Below the pieces are notes generated by a model, which saw nothing but the letters and a program-made list of their open reading frames with translations, ran no database searches and was not told where the DNA came from. This document shows positions 54,074-62,649 of a stretch of DNA of 64,000 nt, piece by piece. The position numbers and the translations under genes were made by a program. The stretch is from contig NZ_JMTB01000128.1 of NCBI RefSeq assembly GCF_000734965.1, forward strand, positions 1-64,000. The letters are read 5' to 3'. The first letter of the stretch is position 1; every line of letters begins with the position of its first letter. This DNA comes from Trabulsiella guamensis ATCC 49490. Its GTDB lineage: Bacteria; Pseudomonadota; Gammaproteobacteria; Enterobacterales; Enterobacteriaceae.

Positions 54074-54963
54074 ATGTACACCATTCGCGAAGGCTTTGCA
54101 CCCTTTCAGGGCTATCAGACCTGGTTTCGCATCTGCGGCGATCTGCATAACGGGCAGACGCCGCTGGTAGTGGCTCATGGCGGCCCGGGCTGTACTCATG
54201 ATTATGTTGATGCGTTTAAAGATATTACCGAAACCGGACGCGCCGTTATCCATTACGATCAACTGGGAAACGGACGTTCAACCCATCTGCCAGATGTCGA
54301 TCCCTCATTCTGGCAACCATCCCTTTTTCTTGACGAGCTGACTAACCTGCTTCTGACGCTGGGAATTGAGGACGATTACGCGTTGCTCGGTCAGTCCTGG
54401 GGCGGAATGCTGGCGGCGGAACATGCCGTCACGCAGCCATCAGGCCTGAAAGCGCTCATCCTCGCCGACACTCCGGCGTCCATGGCGCTGTGGATGGAGG
54501 CTGCCGCCAGACTCCGCGCTGAGCTGCCAGCGGAAGTGCAGGCCACGTTGCTGGAACATGAAAAAGCGGGAACGCTCGACAGTGAGGAATACAAAGCGGC
54601 AAGTATGGTTTTTTATCAGCGCCATGTTTGCCGCCTTGATCCCTGGCCAGAAGAACTCTTGCGTACCTTTGCAGCGCTGGAGTCCAACCCTGGTGTGTAT
54701 CTGGCCATGAACGGTCCCTCGGAATTTAACATTATTGGCTCGTTGAAAAACTGGAGCATTGTTGACCGGCTCGGGAAAATTGCGGTGCCAACCCTGCTCA
54801 TTTCCGGACGTTACGACGAGGCAACCCGGAAGTTGTGCAGCCTTTTATGGACAAGATAACCGGCGCGCAGTGGGTCATTTTTGAGAACTCCAGCCATATG
54901 CCCAATATCGAAGAGCGGCAACGCTGTATGCAAACCGTCGGGGATTTTCTGAAGGCAAACTGA
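54074..54963 (+). pseudogene. Proline iminopeptidase frameshifted before its catalytic histidine
   Basis: The frame encodes an alpha/beta hydrolase of the proline iminopeptidase family: oxyanion region [10 protein letters not shown] near 36, nucleophile Ser in GQSWGGML near 107, and Asp in SGRYDEAT near 247. Near 54826 one base appears to be missing. The open frame ends in CSLLWTR at 54859, while the next frame continues as [15 protein letters not shown] and NSSHMPNIEERQ with the catalytic His, to TGA at 54963. Restored, it would be 296 residues. As read, the enzyme lacks its catalytic histidine. Sequencing error is possible. Confidence 0.85.
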
Positions 54964-55001
54964 AACCGCTTGACTGGGGAATAATAGAGTTGACAAGGAA
55001 A

Positions 55002-55078
55002 TGGCACGCCCTACAGGATTCGAACCTGTGACCTACGGCTTAGAAGGCCGTTGCTCTATCCAGCTGAGCTAAGGGCGC
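55002..55078 (-). tRNA. argU: tRNA-Arg (anticodon UCU), argU/fimU
   Basis: A complete 77-base cloverleaf is read on the minus strand. The acceptor stem starts GCGCCCT and pairs with AGGGCGT. The D arm is AGCTCAGCTGGATAGAGC, the anticodon arm ACGGC CTTCTAA GCCGT has TCT in the loop, the T arm contains GGTTCGAATCC, and CCA is encoded. It reads the rare AGA and AGG codons. In Salmonella this gene is called fimU and is needed for FimY translation. It is also a known integration site for mobile DNA in enterics. Confidence 0.96.
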
Positions 55079-55202
55079 ACTGAGAAGTCAGAAACTTCGC
55101 GGTGTGAAACGCCTGGAATTATACGGTCAACGCCTGCTGAGTCAATGGCTTTTCCCCCAACCCGGCGTTTCTACTGCGCTATTGCTTATTTGCTAACCGG
55201 AA

Positions 55203-55895
55203 TCATACTGCACTCTGCTGACGCCTCTGCGCCATCGCTTGCTGGATAATGGGAATGGGCGTCAGCAAGTGCTGGCGCATCCGTTCGCTGGCAAGACTGG
55301 CGTCGCGCGCCAGTATCGCTTCGACCAGTTCCTGATGCTGGTCGTGTTTGTCTTCCAGCATCTCGACCGATAACACCGTTTCGCGCAGCCAGATAAACCG
55401 GTAGCGCGCAGCAAGGTCAAACAGCCGCTCGCGCATCTGCAACAGATACTGCGAGCCGCAGCCATTCACAATCGCCGTGTGGAACGCCTGATGCCGCTGG
55501 TCCCACTCCTCAAGCATCCCTTCGCTCGCTTTGCTGGCGGAGAGTTTATTCAGCATGTGCGCCCGCGCCAGAATTTCCGCTTCCCATGCGTCCCCTCCCC
55601 GCGCAATTGCCAGCCCCACCAGCATCGCCTCCATACTGGCGCGCGCATCGAAGATATCGAGTAGCTCCGTTTCTGACATCGGCGCCACGCGATAGCCTTT
55701 TTGATTCACTACTGTAACCAGTCGCTCGGCCACCAGTTGCGATAACGCCTCCCGCAGCGGCCCGACGCCCAGTTCGTAACGAGACGTCAGCAGGCTCATT
55801 CGCAGTTTCTCTTCCGGTTGCCAGACGCCGCGAATAATGTCGTTCTTAAGCCGCCGGTAACCGTCAAACGCGGTTGAATGGATCGAGGCTGTCAT
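55203..55895 (-). CDS. csiR: GntR-family repressor of the glutarate operon
   Basis: This 230-residue FCD-type GntR regulator has an N-terminal winged helix (GYRRLKNDIIRGVWQPEEKLRMSLLTSRYELGVGPLREALSQL) and a C-terminal all-helical domain with metal-binding histidines (DQRHQAFHTAIVNGC, EDKHDQHQELVEAI). It matches E. coli CsiR (GlaR) closely and is ten residues longer, mainly at the ends. CsiR represses csiD and is relieved by glutarate. It is the last gene of the csiD-lhgO-gabP-csiR operon. AGGAGC precedes the ATG. Confidence 0.95.
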   Translation of the reverse strand: MTASIHSTAFDGYRRLKNDIIRGVWQPEEKLRMSLLTSRYELGVGPLREALSQLVAERLVTVVNQKGYRVAPMSETELLDIFDARASMEAMLVGLAIARGGDAWEAEILARAHMLNKLSASKASEGMLEEWDQRHQAFHTAIVNGCGSQYLLQMRERLFDLAARYRFIWLRETVLSVEMLEDKHDQHQELVEAILARDASLASERMRQHLLTPIPIIQQAMAQRRQQSAV

Positions 55896-55922
55896 AGCAA
55901 AAGCTCCTGCAGGGCGTCACGT

Positions 55923-57323
55923 TTAACGCAGATTCTGTAGTGGTGATTTTTGCCACAATACCCGATTTTTCCAGCGAGACATAACCGGCACCGTGCAGAT
56001 AATCCCCAGCCCTAACAACGCGGTAGAGATAACTTCAATGCGCTGCGCCGGACGGAACAGCATCACCACCAGCACCATCGTAATAAACGTGATGACAAGC
56101 CAGGTCAGCCACGGATAAAGCCACATGCGTAGTTTAATGTCGCCCCCTTCAGCCAGCAGAATTTTGCGCATCCGCAGTTGCGAAACCGCAATCACCAGAT
56201 AAACCAGCAGAGCAATCGCGCCCGAACTGTCGATGAGGAACTTAAATACCTTCGCCGGCGCATAGTAATTGACGACTACCGTGACAAAAGCCGCGCCGGT
56301 TGACAGCAATACCGCCACATACGGCGTTTTGCTGCGATTGGTGGCACCCATCACGGCGGGCGCATCACCACGACGGCTCAGGGAATAAAGCATACGCGAT
56401 GCGGTGTACAGCGCTGAATTAAGGCAACTGGTTACCGACAGCAAAATCACACCATCCATAATCACTCTGGCGTATGGGATCTGTAGCAGTTCCAGCACTG
56501 AACGGTATGAGCCCACGCTGCGAAGCCCAGGTGAGTTCCACGGGATCAGCGCCACCACCACAAAAATCGAACAAAGATAGAAAATGGAAATCCGCCAGAT
56601 GACCGAATTGGTCGCCCGCACGATGTGTTTGTCCGGCGTATCAGATTCCGCCGCCGCGATAGTGACAATCTCCGCGCCCATAAACGAGAACATGGTGATC
56701 AACATGGCGCTCAGCACAGCGCCGAAGCCGTTGGGCATAAAACCGCCGTAGTTCCACAGTCGCGAGATACCGCTGACTTCCGTCGACGGCCAGAAACCGC
56801 TGATCGCCACCGCGCCAATGGCGATGAACGCCAGAATGGCAATCACTTTGCACAGCGCCAGCCAGAACTCAAACTCACCGTAATTTTTAACGCTCAGCAA
56901 ATTACTGCCGGTTAATGCTAGGGTGATCGCCAGCGAAAAGAGCCAGATCGGCACCGCGGGGATCCAGCCATGCAGAATGGTTGCGGCGATGTTAGCTTCC
57001 AGTGGGATCACCAGCACCCAGAACCACCAGTAGAGCCAACCGATGGTGTAACCGGCCCAACGGCCAATCGAGCGTTCGGCATAGGTCGAAAACGACCCGG
57101 TATCGGGTGAGGCGACCGCCATTTCAGCGAGCATGCGCATGATCAGCACCACCAGCAGACCAGCAAACAGGTAAGCCAGTAACACAGCAGGTCCTGCTTC
57201 GGCAATCGCCACGCCGGATCCGACAAATAAGCTGGCGCCGATCACCCCGGCGATGGAAAGCATCGTAACATGACGCGACTTTAGCCCGCCGCCAAGCGTA
57301 TGTGATTCAGACGATTGTCCCAT
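55923..57323 (-). CDS. gabP: GABA/5-aminovalerate permease GabP
   Basis: This 466-residue APC-family amino-acid permease has exactly the length of E. coli GabP. It has twelve membrane segments, with the APC start LGGGLKSRHVTMLSIAGVIGASLFVGSG and the helix-3 region SPDTGSFSTYAERSIGRWAGY near 90. A longer frame reaching 57551 runs through lhgO and is not used. The ATG at 57323 overlaps the lhgO stop by 17 bases. In E. coli gabD and gabT lie between lhgO and gabP; here both are missing and the junction is tight. Confidence 0.95.
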   Translation of the reverse strand: MGQSSESHTLGGGLKSRHVTMLSIAGVIGASLFVGSGVAIAEAGPAVLLAYLFAGLLVVLIMRMLAEMAVASPDTGSFSTYAERSIGRWAGYTIGWLYWWFWVLVIPLEANIAATILHGWIPAVPIWLFSLAITLALTGSNLLSVKNYGEFEFWLALCKVIAILAFIAIGAVAISGFWPSTEVSGISRLWNYGGFMPNGFGAVLSAMLITMFSFMGAEIVTIAAAESDTPDKHIVRATNSVIWRISIFYLCSIFVVVALIPWNSPGLRSVGSYRSVLELLQIPYARVIMDGVILLSVTSCLNSALYTASRMLYSLSRRGDAPAVMGATNRSKTPYVAVLLSTGAAFVTVVVNYYAPAKVFKFLIDSSGAIALLVYLVIAVSQLRMRKILLAEGGDIKLRMWLYPWLTWLVITFITMVLVVMLFRPAQRIEVISTALLGLGIICTVPVMSRWKNRVLWQKSPLQNLR

Positions 57324-58551
57324 GTTTTTTTCTCCCGATAGTCGTGGTTTGCTGGCTGTCGAGCAGACGCTGCACTTTACTGACAATGTGCGCGCCGATA
57401 GGAATGGCCGACGTCGCGGCCGGCGACGGTGCGTTACAGGTATGAATCGAGCGTGGTGTGGTGACGAACAGAAAATCGTCGATGAGCTTGCCATCCGGTG
57501 AAACCGCCTGTGCTCTGACGCCCGCGGGCCAGGGCTGTAAATCGTCGGCACGCAGGCTGGGGCAGTACTTTTGCACCAGCCGCAGATAACCGCTTTTACA
57601 CAGCGAATTCTTCATTTCGTGTAGCCCGGCACGCAGGTTGCCGTTCAGCACGCGGCGAATCCCTGGTGAGCGCAGAATTTCCAGTGTGTCGTGCAGCGAA
57701 ATGTCGCGCTTACGATACCCTTCGCGCTTGAAGGCCAGCACAGCGTTGGGGCCGACCGTCACGCTGCCGTCAATCATGCGCGTCAAGTGCACGCCGAGAA
57801 ACGGCATCGCCGGGTCGGGAATCGGATAAATAAGATGGTTGACGATCTGATTATGCTGCGGAGCGAGGCGGAAATATTCCCCGCGGAACGGGCAGATAAT
57901 AAAACCCGGATCAATTCCCAACATGCTAACCAGCCTGTCGGCCATCAGTCCGGCGCAGGTGATGAGCGTCGAGGCTTCAAACTCCTGCCCCTGCTTCGTT
58001 CTTACCACCACACCGGTCGCATGTTCTTTCAGCGCGATGACCTCTGCGCCGTAAACAATCTCACCGCCGCTGTCGCGAAACCGTTTTGCCATCGCCTCCG
58101 TGACGTCGCGATAGCTGACGATCCCACTGGAGGGAACAAAAATACCGCCCAGCCCCCGGATGTTCGGTTCACGCTCACGCAGTTCTTCCGCACTCAGCCA
58201 ATAGCGTTCCAGTTGGTTTTCGGCAGTGCGATCCCACAGCGCCCGCATGCGCTCCATTTCCAGCGGCGAAGTGGCGACCAGCATTTTTCCGCAGGTTTCG
58301 AAGCGAATATCGTTTTGCTCGCAAAAGGCTTTTGTCGCCCGGTTTCCGGCGAGACAAAACTGCGCTTTCAGCGTACCGGGGGTGTAATAGACACCGGCGT
58401 GGATCACCCCGCTGTTGTGCCCGGTCTGGTGCTGCGCGGCGGCAGACTCTTTCTCCAGTAACGCAATCCGGGCGTCAGGATAGACGCCCGCCAGTTGCAT
58501 GGCGGTCGACATCCCAATGATGCCGCCGCCGATAATCACAAAATCATACAT
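57307..58551 (-). CDS. lhgO: L-2-hydroxyglutarate dehydrogenase (oxidase) LhgO
   Basis: This 414-residue FAD enzyme starts with a Rossmann fold (YDFVIIGGGIIGMSTAMQL) and carries the HHxxxHNSGVIHAGVYY-like region QHQTGHNSGVIHAGVYY near 41. A C-terminal substrate region follows (GVRAQAVSPDGKLIDDF). It oxidises L-2-hydroxyglutarate to 2-oxoglutarate and passes electrons to quinone at the inner membrane. It follows csiD by 27 bases and overlaps gabP. It closes the glutarate route begun by CsiD. Confidence 0.95.
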   Translation of the reverse strand: MYDFVIIGGGIIGMSTAMQLAGVYPDARIALLEKESAAAQHQTGHNSGVIHAGVYYTPGTLKAQFCLAGNRATKAFCEQNDIRFETCGKMLVATSPLEMERMRALWDRTAENQLERYWLSAEELREREPNIRGLGGIFVPSSGIVSYRDVTEAMAKRFRDSGGEIVYGAEVIALKEHATGVVVRTKQGQEFEASTLITCAGLMADRLVSMLGIDPGFIICPFRGEYFRLAPQHNQIVNHLIYPIPDPAMPFLGVHLTRMIDGSVTVGPNAVLAFKREGYRKRDISLHDTLEILRSPGIRRVLNGNLRAGLHEMKNSLCKSGYLRLVQKYCPSLRADDLQPWPAGVRAQAVSPDGKLIDDFLFVTTPRSIHTCNAPSPAATSAIPIGAHIVSKVQRLLDSQQTTTIGRKKHGTIV

Positions 58552-58578
58552 CCAGGGAATTCCTTCGCCAGTGAGGGG

Positions 58579-59541
58579 TTACGGCGTTGCCGGATCGCAG
58601 AAATAACCACGCTGGCGCATCAATTCACGGCGCAGATCCGGGTGTGGTGTGAAACGATCGCGCCCGTGCAGCCAGAAGAGATTGTTGATCAGCAGGAACT
58701 GGCCGACCGGCACCGGCACGGAAAGGATCTGCTTACTGGTTTCCAGCGCATCCGAGAGCGCGCTCAGCCAGGTTCCCTCTTCCAGATCTTTAGGCTGCAC
58801 AAACTGGTCGATGTAACGCATCACCGGACGCCCCTGCACATCGACGTCAAACACCGGGTGCCAGATATCCTTACTGACGTTTTTGCTTGGCGGCGCGGCC
58901 CAGCGCATCGGACGGCGTGCCAGTGGATGGCTGAAGAAGCGATCCAGATGTTCCCAGTCATCAAGGTGGAGCAGTAGCGAATTTCCCCCCTGCATATTCT
59001 GCTCGTCGATTTTCATCATCAGCACATAATCGGTGGGTTCTTCGACGTAGGTTCCGTCGTTATGCAACTCCATAACGCGATGCGGCTGGCGCAAATAACT
59101 GTCAGAATTATCGACATTTTTAACGACAAACCGGGCGTAGTACTGGCCACTCATCGCATCAAAATTGGAGCGTCCTACCAGGTGCGCGACGGCGGTCGAC
59201 AGTTTGACCATTTCGTCTGCCTGGGCCACGTTATCCAGCCCGGGTGCCGCTACCAGCAACGCCCCTTCACTGCGTGACAGCAGTGTCTTAAACAGTAGCG
59301 GACGCAACTGATTACCGCACAGGTCGTCGAGGATTTGAGCTACCCGAAAACGCAGGAAAGATTTGTACTCCAGTGCCTGCACTGGCCACTGCGCTACCTC
59401 CTGCAAGAATTGCCGGGTTACCTCCAGCGTAAAGGTAAGTTCCAGAAGTCGTGGCGACTGAGGGGAGGGGGTAACGGCAAAACCCGTAAAGGGACGGGAA
59501 AGGTCGGACGGGCTCTGTTTAAGGGCAGTAAGTGCATTCAT
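58579..59541 (-). CDS. csiD: Glutarate 2-hydroxylase CsiD (GlaH)
   Basis: This 320-residue Fe(II)/2-oxoglutarate dioxygenase turns glutarate into L-2-hydroxyglutarate, with succinate and CO2 as co-products. The iron ligands are visible: H and D in [11 protein letters not shown] near 155, and the distal H in [10 protein letters not shown] near 290. The 2-oxoglutarate-binding arginine is in the [11 protein letters not shown] segment. It aligns along its length with E. coli CsiD (325 residues). The ATG at 59541 is used; a TTG three codons earlier is not favoured. It leads the operon and is expected to be under CRP, RpoS and CsiR control. Confidence 0.96.
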   Translation of the reverse strand: MNALTALKQSPSDLSRPFTGFAVTPSPQSPRLLELTFTLEVTRQFLQEVAQWPVQALEYKSFLRFRVAQILDDLCGNQLRPLLFKTLLSRSEGALLVAAPGLDNVAQADEMVKLSTAVAHLVGRSNFDAMSGQYYARFVVKNVDNSDSYLRQPHRVMELHNDGTYVEEPTDYVLMMKIDEQNMQGGNSLLLHLDDWEHLDRFFSHPLARRPMRWAAPPSKNVSKDIWHPVFDVDVQGRPVMRYIDQFVQPKDLEEGTWLSALSDALETSKQILSVPVPVGQFLLINNLFWLHGRDRFTPHPDLRRELMRQRGYFCDPATP

Positions 59542-59907
59542 CAGAATCAATCCTCTCGGTAGAAGGTCAGACTGCGATGGCGTTGTTTATTTCGTAGCCA
59601 TAATCTAAAAATATCTACATTTTTGAGAATTGCGCATAAAACGCTTTACTTGTTTATTTTTTGTGATCAAAACAACATATATTTAACATTACATTTCACC
59701 CTTCCCTCACCCGTAACTGCGAAATATCTCAGGGGGTTTTAAGCATCGCCTGGTTTTTACGCGATCCTCGCTTCGTAACAATAGTGACTCGGCAATACCG
59801 CCTCAAAAGCCTGCAATGATTTCAGTTCGTTACCGATAGATAAGAGTATCTGGTTCGCCTGAGACCTTCTGATATTCTCAGCAGGCTTACGACGTGAGAG
59901 GGAATTT
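59542..59907. promoter_or_regulatory. Divergent csiD/fimY intergenic region with a CRP-like site
   Basis: On the csiD strand, TGTTG, six bases and TCACA (59662-59677) resemble a CRP site with one poor half. It lies about 75 bases before a likely start point for csiD given a TAGATT -10 candidate near 59605. E. coli csiD needs CRP at a far upstream position plus RpoS, so the spacing fits. The right part should carry the fimY promoter, where no clear element is seen. Confidence 0.45.
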
Positions 59908-60615
59908 ATGCGCGTGGTGTTACGCAGGGACAGACGTCGTCGCAATGTGAACCTGATGTGCGGGTCACGCTTACCATTACCGCATTATGCGCTGGTTGAT
60001 CGGGTTGATTTAGTGACGCAACCCGTCGTCATCCGGGCTGCGTCACTGACAGAGAGGCTTATCCTGGTGACGCATGATAATTATCTCGCGAACGGCATTC
60101 GTCACAGTCCGCCGCCGCTGACCAGCAGCGCCATTTTCCCCTGCCTTAGGGAAGCAATGCACGCCCGACAGAGGTCGGATTCCGCCCGCGTAATTATTGA
60201 TCTCAATGGCTGCACCCTTCCTGTGTTCGACGTTCTGCATCAATTACATCTCATCAGCCGACAAAAACCTGGTCTGGCGTTTGACCTGCTGACTGAAACA
60301 GATGATCCCGAAATTGTACGATTTATTGAGGCGAGCTGCCTGTGCCGCATTATCGACCGTCGCTTCACGTTAAGTGGTATACAACGGGCGCTGGCGTTTC
60401 CGCGCGTGATATTTAATAACCCCAGGGATCGGTTTATCAGCCAGGAGTGGGAAATTATTCGCCTGATGGCCCAGGGTCTGACGTTGCGGAATATCGCCGC
60501 TCAGCAACAACGCCCATACCACCGCATTATTTATCGCCTCGCACGCATTCTGGCACTGCTGAAAATAAAGAAACGGCAACAATTCATTCGCTTGCTACAG
60601 CGCATAAGCGAGTGA
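59908..60615 (+). CDS. fimY: Fimbrial regulator FimY
   Basis: This 235-residue protein matches Salmonella FimY in size and features: a very basic start (MRVVLRRDRRRRNVN), ASLTERLILVTHDNYLANGIRH near 45, SAIFPCLREA near 73, and a LuxR-like helix-turn-helix at about 175-230 (ISQEWEIIRLMAQGLTLRNIAAQQQ). FimY works with FimZ to activate fimA expression. AGR arginine codons occur at positions 7 (AGG) and 9 (AGA) and at three further sites, so translation should depend on the rare tRNA encoded at 55002. GAGAGGGAATTT supports the start. Confidence 0.9.
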   Translation: MRVVLRRDRRRRNVNLMCGSRLPLPHYALVDRVDLVTQPVVIRAASLTERLILVTHDNYLANGIRHSPPPLTSSAIFPCLREAMHARQRSDSARVIIDLNGCTLPVFDVLHQLHLISRQKPGLAFDLLTETDDPEIVRFIEASCLCRIIDRRFTLSGIQRALAFPRVIFNNPRDRFISQEWEIIRLMAQGLTLRNIAAQQQRPYHRIIYRLARILALLKIKKRQQFIRLLQRISE

Positions 60616-61444
60616 AAACTGTCCGTATTTCTGATTCGGATTAATCCGCTAATAATTCCGCACGCTTAAGAAATTACTTAATTTTTTGTTAAAATATGGT
60701 TAATTCATAACATTTGAAAAACGTTTACAACTATTCCTAAAAAACACCTCTAATCAGAATTTATAACCGAAATAACAAAAACCGCTGGTTTATATTGCTA
60801 CTTATTCTCTTCCCCATCACCATTTCAGAATGGATATTCGATGAAAATATCGACAACCCCTTGTTATTGGCAAGTAAAAACGACGCAGACAGACGATCCT
60901 GTGGTAATCGTCGACATTCGCGAGATCACCAACAAACCACAGTAAATATCGAAATAACTGCGATAAATTCTTAATCCAGCCAAAAATTTAACTTCTGCTA
61001 CGATGACAAACATTCAGAAACTAATTTAACAATAGATCAACAACCAGTCATTAATGTCGTTTTTAATTATTATTTCGATAATTAATTTTACTACATAGAC
61101 ATTTTATAGTCAGTTGAACTAAAACAGAAAATATTGTTACCGGTCGTCAGAACATCCTAATTGCTAAGGATTTTTGGCGGTTTCACAGGCTTTTCCAGGA
61201 AAAGTTACACGGTATAATCAGCGATGTCAGGATGAGAAATAATAATATAACATCGTGCTTATTTGCTCTTTTGCAGAATAAATAATCCGCCTTCAAATAC
61301 ATTATCGCTACGAATACAAGGACGCTGTTGCACTTTCCATGGAAACATACTCCAGTATCAGGATTTTTTGATTTTATCCTTCCCGCTTGCGGTGGATCCG
61401 AAAAGGATTCGGCACGACTGTTCTAACAATCTGAGGAATAGAAA
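60616..61444. other. AT-rich region between fimY and fimZ
   Basis: About 830 AT-rich bases separate the two regulators. A 34-codon frame at 60841-60945 (starting MKISTTPCYWQ) has only a weak ribosome-binding site. An overlapping frame reads a hydrophobic run (WFILLLILFPITISEW) without a start codon. Either may be the remnant of a gene. The right end should carry the fimZ promoter; GAGGAATAGAAA lies before its ATG. Confidence 0.45.
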
Positions 61445-62071
61445 ATGAAACCGGCTTCCGTAATAATTATGGACGAACAGCCCATCGTCAGAATGTCTAT
61501 CGAAGTATTGTTGCATAAAAATAAAGATATCAGGGTGGTGATGAAAACGGATGATAGTCGGGAATTACTCGATTATCTTCGTAATAATCATACTGACATG
61601 GTTATTCTCGATATCGAATTACCCGGCACGGATGGTTTTGCTCTTCTCAAGCGAATCAAGGAGATAAATGACAGAACCAAAGTATTGTTTTTGTCCTCAA
61701 AGTCTGAATCCTTCTATGCCGGGCGAGCGGTACGGGCAGGTGCGAACGGGTTTGTCAGCAAACGAAAGGATCAAAACGACATTTATAAAGCAGTGGAAAT
61801 GCTGCTGGCGGGATATTCTTTTTTCCCCTCAGCATCACTGACAATGATCAACCATTCACGGCGAGGTGATCTTCCTGAACTGCCATTATCAAATCGTGAA
61901 GTGACGGTACTACGATATCTGGCCAATGGCCTGACAAATAAAGAGATTGCTGATCAACTATTATTGAGCAATAAAACAATCAGTGCTCATAAATCAAATA
62001 TATTCAGCAAACTGGGTGTGCATACCATTGTTGAATTGATTGACTATGCGAAAGCTCACGAATTATTGTAA
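61445..62071 (+). CDS. fimZ: Fimbrial response regulator FimZ
   Basis: This 208-residue NarL/FixJ-type regulator has an N-terminal receiver domain with phospho-acceptor Asp in MVILDIELPG near 56, and the conserved Lys in VSKRKDQNDI near 109. A LuxR helix-turn-helix lies at about 145-205 (LSNREVTVLRYLANGLTNKEIADQL, KTISAHKSNIFSKLGV). It closely matches Salmonella FimZ, which binds and activates the fimA promoter. It is convergent with fimF, separated by a shared hairpin terminator. Confidence 0.95.
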   Translation: MKPASVIIMDEQPIVRMSIEVLLHKNKDIRVVMKTDDSRELLDYLRNNHTDMVILDIELPGTDGFALLKRIKEINDRTKVLFLSSKSESFYAGRAVRAGANGFVSKRKDQNDIYKAVEMLLAGYSFFPSASLTMINHSRRGDLPELPLSNREVTVLRYLANGLTNKEIADQLLLSNKTISAHKSNIFSKLGVHTIVELIDYAKAHELL

Positions 62072-62078
62072 TTAACAC

Positions 62079-62111
62079 GAACTCCCGAGCATAAACGTAA
62101 TTCGGGAGTTC
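62079..62111. terminator. Shared terminator between fimZ and fimF
   Basis: A 10-base stem (GAACTCCCGA with TCGGGAGTTC) with a 13-base loop lies in the 50-base gap between the two convergent stops. T-rich sequence follows on the plus side. It probably ends both transcripts. Confidence 0.8.
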
Positions 62112-62121
62112 AGTATTTTCT

Positions 62122-62649
62122 TCAATTGTAATTAATCATAAAGGTCGCATCCGCGTCCGCTATCCCTGGCTGAGGATCGTTCGCTGTCGCGATGTAATTA
62201 GCGTAAAACTGCAGCGTCGCATTCCCCAACGCATCCACCACCACCTCCTGACTGGCCTGTTCCAGCGGCAGCCGGGTACGATCTTTGTCACGGATCTCTA
62301 CCGCCACATTGCTGGCCTGGCTACCGCCATTAAGCCCTAACAGACTATTGTCCTGAGTATCCGGGATGCCGGAAAAGGTAATAGATGCAGCACCTGGGGG
62401 GCAGCCCGTCAGCTTCAGGGTAAACGGGACTTCCTGAGTGGTATTCCCCGCCAGCGAGAGTTGTTTCGTCGGCCAGCGTCCCAGTTGCACGGTTTTGTTG
62501 CTGTCTCCTGCCTCTGCAATGCAGGTGAAAGCCACGACGTTGCCCCGCAGTTCTATGTTGATTTCGCCAAGCGGCGACTGCGCCTGAACGGTCAGTGAGC
62601 AGGCCAGCATCAGGCCCGCGAGCCTGCGCCCGTTAATCATAGTCAACAC
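62122..62649 (-). CDS. fimF: Type 1 fimbrial minor subunit FimF
   Basis: This 175-residue secreted pilin has a signal peptide ending near TVQAQS and the pilin pattern: a first cysteine in VAFTCIAEAG near 47, a second in LKLTGCPPGA near 82, and the penultimate-tyrosine end MINYN. It is the adaptor between FimH and the rod. A GTG at 62649 is used because AAGGGGA lies seven bases before it; the ATG at 62640 is the alternative. The start overlaps the end of fimH. It is the last structural gene of the fim operon. Confidence 0.88.
   Translation of the reverse strand: MLTMINGRRLAGLMLACSLTVQAQSPLGEINIELRGNVVAFTCIAEAGDSNKTVQLGRWPTKQLSLAGNTTQEVPFTLKLTGCPPGAASITFSGIPDTQDNSLLGLNGGSQASNVAVEIRDKDRTRLPLEQASQEVVVDALGNATLQFYANYIATANDPQPGIADADATFMINYN

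Noticed and set aside
55002-55078. Integrase or attachment repeats at the tRNA gene
   Set aside because: No integrase gene and no second copy of the tRNA end were noticed in the window. A mobile-element origin of the neighbouring genes is therefore only inferred.
57324-57551. Longer start for gabP
   Set aside because: The extra 76 codons are antisense-like basic sequence overlapping lhgO. The ATG at 57323 gives the exact family length.
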